Assembly (NCBI GenBank): GCA_949358305.1
Contig: OX442319.1
Span: 558,001 to 622,000, forward strand
Source of the DNA: Strigamia acuminata
Lineage: Eukaryota; Arthropoda; Chilopoda; Geophilomorpha; Linotaeniidae
Direction: 5' to 3'
Length of the DNA stretch: 64,000 nt
The translations under genes were made by a program, and so were the position numbers. The notes beneath the pieces were generated by a model that ran no database searches, was not told the DNA's origin, and saw only the letters and a list, made by a program, of their open reading frames with translations. Within the stretch, counting starts at the first letter, position 1; each line of letters opens with the position of its first letter. Of the stretch, positions 22,474 through 29,177 are shown in pieces.

Positions 22474-23423
22474 TTTTTAATGTCGATGAGATCATCCACC
22501 CATGAATTATGCTTCTGATCGTAGCCGACCCATTTCACTAGGTACTTCCATGATCCATCGCTGTTTTTCTTTTTTCTAATGACTTTCTCGATCAAGTAGG
22601 GATCATCTACCCTGGTTTCAGTTTTTTGGAGTTCTTCACGGTAAAAGGAACCTTCGATCGATTCTCCCAGACTGTCTTTCAATTTGAAAATTGGAGGTTC
22701 GTACGACGTGTCCACTTTATCAATTGTAAAGATTTCATTAGTCCAATTTTGCAAAAACCCTTTGTCAAATATGGATTTGGATTTGGAAATACGCACTCGG
22801 TCACCAACTTTGAATTTAGGCTTGGACGTTGCCGGTTCGGGAAGTAATTTTAGTCTGAGCGCCTTTTCATGTTTGGGAGCCACATCTTTGGGTTTCATGT
22901 TGGTCGTACGGTGAACCGAAGAGTTATAACGGGTCATCAATTGGGGTAAGATAGTAATCCAATTCCTCGAACCTTTCAAAGTAAAATGCCTGTACATGCG
23001 CTCTTTGAGTGTACGGTTGAACCGCTCAACCATGCTCGCTTTCAACGGCGAGTGTGTGGAAAAATGGTTGATGTTGAACTTTTTGACCAGTGCCTTGAAA
23101 TGGGAATTGTAGAATTCTTTCCCCCAATCGGATGCCATGTTGACCGGCCCCTTATTCCCCGCTTTGACGAGCACCTTTTCAAATGCAGCGGTTACGTCTT
23201 TGCCAGTCTTTGATTTGATGGGAACCGCATACGCATATTTAGAGAACGCATCTATAACCGTTAATAAGTATTTATAACCTTTGTTTACACGGGAAAAAGG
23301 TATCAATTCGACTAAATCGATCTGCCATAAGTCGTTGATTGCAAAAGATACGACCGGACGTCTGACGTAATGCCTACGTGCCGGCTTATGTAATTCAGAT
23401 ACCAGTTGTTCTATGTCGGGCAT
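22470..23423 (-). CDS. Polinton integrase with C-terminal chromodomain
   Basis: A retrovirus-like integrase that inserts the element into the host genome. From its own ATG at 23423 it is 317 aa. The DDE core shows Asp in WQIDLVE, Asp in ASDWGKEF and Glu in SMVERFNRTL. The middle part (KFKVGDRVRIS) is SH3-like. The last 45 residues (YLIEKVIRKK, WKYLVKWVGY, NSWVDD) are a chromodomain, which can steer integration to marked chromatin. An HHCC zinc motif is not evident at the N-terminus. A run of 17 A ends in this ATG; in the sequence as given it also joins the frame to the PLA2 domain upstream (see 23424-23822). All residues expected for catalysis are present. Confidence 0.92.
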   Translation of the reverse strand: MPDIEQLVSELHKPARRHYVRRPVVSFAINDLWQIDLVELIPFSRVNKGYKYLLTVIDAFSKYAYAVPIKSKTGKDVTAAFEKVLVKAGNKGPVNMASDWGKEFYNSHFKALVKKFNINHFSTHSPLKASMVERFNRTLKERMYRHFTLKGSRNWITILPQLMTRYNSSVHRTTNMKPKDVAPKHEKALRLKLLPEPATSKPKFKVGDRVRISKSKSIFDKGFLQNWTNEIFTIDKVDTSYEPPIFKLKDSLGESIEGSFYREELQKTETRVDDPYLIEKVIRKKKNSDGSWKYLVKWVGYDQKHNSWVDDLIDIKK

Positions 23424-23822
23424 TTTTTTTTTTTTTTTTAGTCCCATTCCCAGTTTAAGTTTGGTATTGAACGTTGCTTTGATTGCTTTGGCGGCTAATT
23501 TTGTGCTTAAACTGACTGTTGGATCGGAGATGATTAAAACGCACGCTTCGACCAACTTTCTGTCTGCTTCGTGTCTGGCTTCTAAATTCTCATTTATGTA
23601 AGCAATGTCGTGCAGTTTGCACGCTTCATCCAATGGGTTTATGCCTTTATCACCTCTTGTTAGACGTTTATCTAATTTTGTGCCCGGGCCGCAATAGTTG
23701 TACCCGGGGATATGCATTTCTACCGGTAATTTATTGATTAGTTTATTCAAAAGTCCTTTTCCGGTTGCTGGAGATTTTTTTTTTTTATGAACTGATATTT
23801 CAAGGTCCCGCATGCCAAGCAT
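23424..23822 (-). CDS. Phospholipase A2 domain protein, parvovirus VP1 type
   Basis: A calcium-dependent PLA2 domain of the kind found in parvovirus VP1 and in some adintoviruses, where it lets the particle leave endosomes. It has a calcium loop YNYCGPGT (about residues 41-48) and the catalytic pair HD in ACKLHDIAY (His71, Asp72). It is followed by a helix and a basic tail ending in five lysines. The start is unclear: ATG 23822 and 23813 lie inside the overlapping zinc-ribbon gene, and the next ATG (about 23717) lies just before the calcium loop. A 12-A run near the start and a 17-A run at the end make both borders sensitive to a single-base length change. As given, the frame reads on into the integrase as a 450-aa fusion. 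With one base fewer in the 17-A run it would stop within a few codons. Two separate genes are the simpler reading. Confidence 0.82.
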
Positions 23823-23911
23823 TTGCCTCTTTTGTAGGCTCTGTTGTTCTTAGTGACACCCATTTCCAACGTGCCGGTAGGAGTAGACTTTTTGCATTTA
23901 ACGCAAAACAT
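23747..23911 (-). CDS. Small CxxC zinc-ribbon protein (DUF5679-like), 54 aa
   Basis: ATG at 23911, stop TGA at 23747-23749. Two CxxC pairs (FCVKCKK, Cys3/Cys6; KCLACGT, Cys31/Cys34) flank a Gly/Asn/Arg-rich stretch, with an aromatic-basic end (KYQFIKKK). The pattern resembles the short DUF5679 zinc ribbons carried by several large DNA virus groups; the assignment is from memory of the motif. It overlaps the N-terminal part of the PLA2 frame in another frame. It starts only 35 bp from the divergent ATPase ATG, so the two probably share a bidirectional promoter. Confidence 0.7.
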   Translation of the reverse strand: MFCVKCKKSTPTGTLEMGVTKNNRAYKRGKCLACGTLKYQFIKKKNLQQPEKDF

Positions 23912-23946
23912 GTTTGTCTTCTTTTTTTATTACGGGAATATAAAAA
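23912..23946. promoter_or_regulatory. Divergent intergenic promoter region
   Basis: 35 bp between the divergent zinc-ribbon and ATPase start codons. TATAAAAA abuts the ATPase ATG on the plus strand, and a TAATAAAAAAAG stretch lies upstream of the minus-strand ATG. A-rich runs of this type precede most start codons of the element. Confidence 0.45.
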
Positions 23947-24624
23947 ATGAATGTCATAAATTTTGACACGGGGCGTTTGGACAAATGTGATAAGTCAATT
24001 TTGCCGAAAAACATAAGATGCATCATGTGTGGTCCGGCTGAATGTGGGAAAACGAATCTGTTGCTAAACTTCCTGCACTGGTTACGATTTGACAAGCTGA
24101 TGGTGTTTTCTAAAACTTTATTTCAACCAAAATACGAGCGGTTAAGAGAGTTGTTTGAGGATCTAGAATCGGAATTGGGCGAACAGGTAGCTCATTTCTT
24201 CCCGAGCAACGAAGATGTGCCGTCTCCCGAACAACTTTTTGATAAAACTGTGAACAAGTCTATTTTTGTGTTTGACGATGTGATGACCGACAAGCAACAT
24301 AATATTGAGAAATATTTTGCCCAGGGTCGACATAGTAACGTGGATTCTTTTTACTTGTGTCAGACTTATAGCCGGATCCCAAAACAGGTGATAAGAGACA
24401 ATGCCAATTTAATAATCATGTTCAGACAAGACGAAAGAAACATGAAACACGTTTTTGACAACCATGTTGGAACGGACATGACGTACGTTTGATTCAGAGA
24501 CATGTGTAAGTCGTGTTGGGACGATGATACGTTTGGCTTTCTCACGATAGACAAGACCAAGTCTATGTCGAGCGGGAGATATAAAAATAAATTTTCCCCA
24601 TTTTTAAAAAATGAACATGAATAA
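23947..24624 (+). pseudogene. FtsK/HerA-type genome packaging ATPase with one nonsense codon
   Basis: The A32-like ATPase that pumps DNA into Polinton and adintovirus capsids. Walker A is GPAECGKT (residues 29-36) and Walker B is SIFVFDD (Asp110/Asp111). A sensor-like region (YLCQTYSRIPKQVIRDNANL) follows. The frame meets a TGA at 24490-24492 after 181 codons. The same frame then continues for about 43 codons with conserved-looking sequence (MCKSCWDDDTFGFLTID, GRYKNKF) to TAA 24622-24624. The premature TGA therefore removes the C-terminus. The end overlaps the next gene start (24611) by 14 bases. Confidence 0.88.
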
Positions 24625-25834
24625 ACAGCAGCGTGGAAATTACGAGAAATTAAAACAGAGCTTGAAAAAAAAGTTTCTGCAAGATAAGTTAAACAGAGGA
24701 TCCGAAGATGAAGCGCTCGGTGCATTCTTCAAACCGGTAACTGCTGCATTGCATAGCCTGCCGCAGCAGCAGCAGCAACTATCTTCACCCCTTGCTCTAC
24801 CACCTACGACTTTCAAATCCTCACCTTCCACTCACATTAAAAGAGAGTTGTCATCTTTCACACCCATTACAAGTAAGTCCAATAATTTAAAGTACGAAAT
24901 GGATCTAGAATCACCGCTCTTACCTTGGGAAAGTTCATCCTTAAAAAGGCAGTTCAGTCGCCAAAGTTTGTCCTCAAGTAAAATTGAAACTCCTCGACTT
25001 AAGTTTGGCCGGGATGATGGGAATGAAGAGGAAAATGTTTCATTTCAAAGAGAGGGAGAGACGAGCCTCGTAGAAGATGATGATGATGATGATGATTGGC
25101 AATTTGCTCATGTGCTTCCAAATATAAAATATCAACGCGACATAAGAAAAAGTCTCGAATTAAAAATGACGGACAAAGAATCGGAAAACGCAGTACAGCA
25201 AGAGTTCTTGAAATATTACGCCGAAAATGCGGCTCATTTAGATACGGTGTTTGGAATTAGATATGACCCGTATGATTCAAAATTTAAAATAGGAGTCGAA
25301 GAAGTTAAATTCTTTCCAACTCATATACTTGTGAAAAACGTAAAGTATCCACGAACTCCAACATTAATGCATCTCCTCATGCAAAAACTTCCACCGATTG
25401 AAGGAACTATGACAGACCAAAATTTTGTGGATTACGGCAGGATTCTCATTTCTAGTCAAGGGTTATTTAAAAAGAACAATTCGGCAACTAATATGCCAAA
25501 GTCTAGTAAAGGAGAAAAGTATATGACAGTGGTTAAACGAATTTGGGAACTGTATAAAAATCGTCCAAAGACAACATCCCAAGCTGGCAAGAACACACCC
25601 CAAGCTGGCAAAGGTGTCACGAAAACGTTTCGGCCGCAAAACTCCGTAGACTACAAGTATTACAATAACCCGGACGAATTAATAGACAGGCTGCGATTGT
25701 TGCATGCATCACGGGATGCTGGAAACCAGTCTCACGACAACGAAATTGTAGAAATACTTATGGAACTAAAAGAGGAAAGAATCCTCGATAAAACCAAGTT
25801 TGAAAACATGCGTAAGAAAATTCTCGCGAATTAA
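24611..25834 (+). CDS. Conserved Polinton protein of unknown function, 407 aa
   Basis: The N-terminal third is Lys-, Gln- and Ser-rich and looks disordered, with a run of eight acidic residues (EDDDDDDD, about residue 155). The C-terminal two thirds look folded: FGIRYDPYDSKFKIGVEEV, then YPRTPTLMHLLMQKLP and DYGRILISSQ, and at the end NPDELIDRLRLLHASRDAG plus a helix. This layout resembles a domain (DUF8207-like) found in many Polinton-encoded arthropod proteins; that link is from memory. It lies between packaging ATPase and penton in an all-plus block, so a structural or scaffold role is possible. No catalytic motif is seen. Confidence 0.7.
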   Translation: MNMNKQQRGNYEKLKQSLKKKFLQDKLNRGSEDEALGAFFKPVTAALHSLPQQQQQLSSPLALPPTTFKSSPSTHIKRELSSFTPITSKSNNLKYEMDLESPLLPWESSSLKRQFSRQSLSSSKIETPRLKFGRDDGNEEENVSFQREGETSLVEDDDDDDDWQFAHVLPNIKYQRDIRKSLELKMTDKESENAVQQEFLKYYAENAAHLDTVFGIRYDPYDSKFKIGVEEVKFFPTHILVKNVKYPRTPTLMHLLMQKLPPIEGTMTDQNFVDYGRILISSQGLFKKNNSATNMPKSSKGEKYMTVVKRIWELYKNRPKTTSQAGKNTPQAGKGVTKTFRPQNSVDYKYYNNPDELIDRLRLLHASRDAGNQSHDNEIVEILMELKEERILDKTKFENMRKKILAN

Positions 25835-25844
25835 AAAAAACAAC

Positions 25845-26576
25845 ATGTCTATTGTATTGAGTAGCACAAAGACCGATTTTCTCACCACATTCTCGTCGCC
25901 TTTATTACTGGGCGAGGATGAATTTGAATTGGGATTAGTGAGTCTGGAGACTTTTAATTCAATGCCAAATATCACCGAGGAAAACAACGTATTCGTGTAT
26001 TCGATCGATAAAACAAAAACATCACTAATCATTACTTTCCCACCCGGTAGTTATGAACTTGTCGACATTATCGCTCGATTACATACCGAGATGAAAGCGA
26101 GAGGGCATTGGGACCAAAACAGTGACCTACCGTTCATCGACATAAAAGAGAATATTAACACTTTATCCACGACGTTGACAATAAGTCAAATGGAATATGC
26201 CGTAGATTTCAGGCATGAGAATAACATGGCTCATTTATTTGGATTTGAAAAGCGCGAATATACGGCTGGAACCAGCGAGTCGGTCAATCCCGTTAACATT
26301 TTCCACATAAACACCATACTGGTGCACTGCGATTTAATTACCGATTCGTACTTGAACGGTGAAGCATCTCCGATTATTTACGCATTTTTTCCAAACGTTC
26401 CGGCCGGTTTCAAAATAGTCGAAATGCCGAATAACATACTGTACTTGCCGGTAAAAAATCAATCCAAAATTCACGAAGTCAGAATATGGTTGACCGATCA
26501 AGATAGTAAACCCATCGATCTCAGAGGGGAAGTTTTTACCGCGCGGTTCCATTTGAGAAGAAAAACGTCAGTTTAA
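25845..26576 (+). CDS. Penton-like minor capsid protein
   Basis: 243 aa from ATG 25845 (an upstream in-frame extension to 25800 overlaps the previous gene and is unlikely to be used). The pattern is beta-rich with conserved-looking turns (PLLLGEDEFELGLVSLETFNSMPN, split here by sense; IIYAFFPNVPAGFKI; IHEVRIWLTDQDSKPIDLRGE). The ending, an Ile-rich strand and then a basic tail, is typical of single jelly-roll penton proteins of Polintons. It would form the five-fold vertices. It is placed just before the major capsid gene, as in the family. The call rests on position, size and resemblance, not on a catalytic motif. Confidence 0.75.
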   Translation: MSIVLSSTKTDFLTTFSSPLLLGEDEFELGLVSLETFNSMPNITEENNVFVYSIDKTKTSLIITFPPGSYELVDIIARLHTEMKARGHWDQNSDLPFIDIKENINTLSTTLTISQMEYAVDFRHENNMAHLFGFEKREYTAGTSESVNPVNIFHINTILVHCDLITDSYLNGEASPIIYAFFPNVPAGFKIVEMPNNILYLPVKNQSKIHEVRIWLTDQDSKPIDLRGEVFTARFHLRRKTSV

Positions 26577-26585
26577 AAAAATAAG

Positions 26586-26741
26586 ATGCCGATTATATTT
26601 AAGAAAAAAAATATTACGACACATTATGTCGTCGCAAAAGAGAAGCCTACAATAGAGCCGGCTATGAGAGGCGGTGGCAATGTGGAAATGAAAGTAGCTT
26701 CACTTCGTCCCGATAATAAAGATTACATAAACTCTTTTTAA
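26586..26741 (+). CDS. Small basic protein with a possible adenain cleavage site, 51 aa
   Basis: ATG 26586, stop TAA 26739-26741. It starts MPIIFKKKNITTHYVV and carries AMRGGGN in the middle. The stretch M-R-G-G-G fits the adenovirus protease consensus (Met/Ile/Leu, any, Gly, Gly, any). The gene starts 9 bases after the penton stop, with TTTAAAAAAATAAG directly before the ATG. It could be a precursor of a small core or cement peptide cut by one of the element's proteases. It is a short frame, but its position, promoter-like lead and site support it. Confidence 0.6.
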   Translation: MPIIFKKKNITTHYVVAKEKPTIEPAMRGGGNVEMKVASLRPDNKDYINSF

Positions 26742-26921
26742 ATGAATTACTTGTAAATGAATTGAATTACACATTTAATATTTTCTATTAAATATTTACA
26801 AATAAATGAATTACTTGTAAATGAATTAAATTACTTGTAAATGAATTGAAATACACATTTAACATTTTCTATTAAATATTTACAAATAAATAAATCACTT
26901 GTAATTGTATATTTGTATATT

Positions 26922-26960
<39 letters not shown>

Positions 26961-26981
26961 CGTAATTAAAAAATAGCAACC
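26742..26981 (+). repeat. AT-rich spacer with tandem duplications and a (TA)n run
   Basis: Two imperfect copies of an about 90-bp unit containing ATGAATTACTTGTAAATGAA, then a TA dinucleotide run at 26924-26958. The major capsid ATG follows after TAATTAAAAAATAGCAACC. Confidence 0.85.
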
Positions 26982-28304
26982 ATGCAAGTCGCTGAAAATT
27001 ATTTAGACGTCGAACAACCGTTCGTCATCGACGAATCCGTAAATGCATACAGATACCACGAGTATCACCCGATTATTGGGACAAATTTGAATAATGTGAA
27101 CTCTGAAATTCGCCTAATCATACAGAACGAAGATATCTGGACACATCCCCATAAAAGTTACGTATGCGTAACGGGGCAGTTGACAAAGAATGATGGAACG
27201 GAATATGCGTCGGAGGGAAAAGACACCGATGATGCGGCAACGCTAGTGAATAATTTCATGCCTTTTCTCTTCAGCAACCTGAAATATCACATCGGTGACA
27301 AACTAATCGACGAGATTAATTATCCAGGCTATGCCACCACTATGAAAGGCGCTTTGACGTATCACAATAACCAAAACGCGATCGAAAATATGGGCTGGTT
27401 ACCCGACCACAAGTCCGGCAAATCAGTGGATCTCGACAATCCCGGATTTGAGGAACGGCGCAGGTTATACAACTTGCTGCCTAAAAAGCACGGCACCTTT
27501 TCGTTGTTAGTGCCACTGACCCATCTGATGGGATTTTTTGAAGACTATAACAAAGTCATTTACGGAGCCAAACAAGTTTTAACTTTGATGAGAACGCACA
27601 ACGATGATGCCATTTTTAAAGCCGCAAATAAAACTGTGGCTGGAGCCCAGGTAGCCATACCCGAAGGTAAAATAGTTCTCCAACAATTGTATTGGTTAAT
27701 GCCGCACGTGATTCCATCCGACGTGCAAAAGAGTCGCCTGCTCGCAGCCATGGATAGAGGCGTGAATATTCCATTAGCGTTCCGCCATTGGTCGTTCAAA
27801 ATGTCGGACTTGCCCCAAACCACGGAGCATGCCTGGCGAGTGGTAACCACTAGCACTTCCGAGAAACCGCGGTACATCATCGTCGGATTTCAGACCGATA
27901 AAAGAAACGACCAAACCAAAAATACGGCGATATTCGACACCGTTAAAGTCAACGAAGTTCATGCGTTCCTGAACTCCGAGCGGTACCCCTATTTAGACTC
28001 GAATGAGAACTTTGAAAATAGTAATTTCAGTAGGTTTCTGGAATCATGCATCCAATTTAGGAAAGATTATTACGGCGCATCCGATATAATGTTCAACGCG
28101 TGGGATTATGCGAAACTGTATCCGCTGATCGTGATCGATTGCTCAAAACAGAGCGAGAGGCTGAAAACCGGCATAATCGACGTACAAATAAAAATGAAAT
28201 TTGAAACGGCAGTCCCGGCCAATACTAAAGCCTACGCTTTGATAATAGGCGACAGGTTGATGAATATGAAATTGGACAAAGGCAAAATCGAAGTGTTATA
28301 TTAA
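26982..28304 (+). CDS. Major capsid protein, double jelly-roll (hexon-like)
   Basis: 440 aa. In Polintons and adintoviruses this protein forms the pseudo-hexagonal capsomers. The sequence is beta-rich, with no low complexity, and has typical elements such as the N-terminal EYHPIIGTNLNN, the central FSLLVPLTHLMGFFEDY followed by KVIYGAKQVLTL, and a C-terminal strand pair (VQIKMKFETAVPANTKAYAL). It is fully open. It lies in the family order: penton, small protein, MCP, core protein. It is a little shorter than many Polinton MCPs. Confidence 0.82.
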   Translation: MQVAENYLDVEQPFVIDESVNAYRYHEYHPIIGTNLNNVNSEIRLIIQNEDIWTHPHKSYVCVTGQLTKNDGTEYASEGKDTDDAATLVNNFMPFLFSNLKYHIGDKLIDEINYPGYATTMKGALTYHNNQNAIENMGWLPDHKSGKSVDLDNPGFEERRRLYNLLPKKHGTFSLLVPLTHLMGFFEDYNKVIYGAKQVLTLMRTHNDDAIFKAANKTVAGAQVAIPEGKIVLQQLYWLMPHVIPSDVQKSRLLAAMDRGVNIPLAFRHWSFKMSDLPQTTEHAWRVVTTSTSEKPRYIIVGFQTDKRNDQTKNTAIFDTVKVNEVHAFLNSERYPYLDSNENFENSNFSRFLESCIQFRKDYYGASDIMFNAWDYAKLYPLIVIDCSKQSERLKTGIIDVQIKMKFETAVPANTKAYALIIGDRLMNMKLDKGKIEVLY

Positions 28305-28323
28305 AGTTATAAAAAAATAAGAG

Positions 28324-28803
28324 ATGTATAAAATACATAAGGTAGCGTTAACCCCCAATCAGCAACGAAAGGTATCCAAATCCATCAAAAAAAGAATACC
28401 CTTACATTTAAGATTGAAGTATAAACAACTGAACGGCAATCATGGCTTGTCTCTTACTGATAGACAGATAAATAAGATTAAAAAGGCCGGTTCTAAAAAG
28501 AAAGGAATGACTTTAAGCATACCTACGAAACAGGTTAGACAAACTGGTGGATTCTTTCCATTGCTGCTTCCATTATTGGGGGCATTGGGTGGACTGGCTG
28601 GAGGTGCGGCAGGGATCGCTAAAGCCGTAGACTCGGCAAAAACAAATAAGGAAATGGTCGATGAAGCCAAGCGCCACAATCTAGCCACTGAAGGCAAAGG
28701 TCTACGACAGTCGTTAAAAAAAAAATTACGGATTCGCAAAACTGGAAAAGGTTTCTACTTGAAACCGTACGGCTCGTCGGCGGCGGGAAAGATGGGGCAA
28801 TAA
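28324..28803 (+). CDS. Core/membrane-active protein, adenovirus pVI/pX-like
   Basis: 159 aa, highly basic at both ends. Residues about 75-100 are a Gly/Ala/Leu-rich hydrophobic stretch (GGFFPLLLPLLGALGGLAGG), followed by an amphipathic region and a basic end containing TGKGFYLKPYG. TGG just before FF and the TGKG near the end could be protease sites. In adenovirus such proteins break the endosomal membrane and bind DNA. A run of nine A (about 28714-28723) lies in the 3' part. The gene starts 19 bases after the MCP, behind TTATAAAAAAATAAG. Confidence 0.72.
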   Translation: MYKIHKVALTPNQQRKVSKSIKKRIPLHLRLKYKQLNGNHGLSLTDRQINKIKKAGSKKKGMTLSIPTKQVRQTGGFFPLLLPLLGALGGLAGGAAGIAKAVDSAKTNKEMVDEAKRHNLATEGKGLRQSLKKKLRIRKTGKGFYLKPYGSSAAGKMGQ

Positions 28804-28826
28804 TTCAACCGCTGGATTCCCTGCAA

Positions 28827-29177
28827 TTGGGCAAATTGGCTAGACGAATGAATATTCCATTCTTCAGAGGCGTGTTCTCCAGAGACACGTTGCCCGTCAA
28901 AGCCAGACCCTTCGAATGTGGGATTGTTAATTTGAATAAGCATCTGCAAAGTGGTAGCCATTGGGTGGCGTACGCTAAAAATAAGCGAGATAAATTATAC
29001 TTTGATAGTTTCGGCGATCTTCCACCTCCTATTGAATTGTACCGTTACCTGGGAGACAATATAAAATATAACGTTTATCAGTATCAATCGTTTGACGAAG
29101 TCACGTGCGGACATTTGTGTTTGTTCGTATTAAAAAAATGGGGAGCGTTAATAAGGCAAGGGACGACTTCCACTTAA
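28827..29177 (+). CDS. Adenain-like cysteine protease 2
   Basis: A second protease of the adenain family, with His in GSHWVAYA, Asp in LYFDSFGDLP and Cys in TCGHLCLFVL. The oxyanion-hole Gln seven residues before the Cys is present (QSFDEVTC). The start is not settled: the frame is open upstream into the preceding gene in the -1 frame, position 28827 is a TTG, and the first ATG in frame is 28848. Either a non-ATG start, a -1 frameshift in the preceding gene, or loss of the true start is possible. Residues matching protease 1 begin upstream of 28848, which argues against that ATG. It overlaps the start of the fibre-like gene. Confidence 0.82.
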   Translation: MGKLARRMNIPFFRGVFSRDTLPVKARPFECGIVNLNKHLQSGSHWVAYAKNKRDKLYFDSFGDLPPPIELYRYLGDNIKYNVYQYQSFDEVTCGHLCLFVLKKWGALIRQGTTST

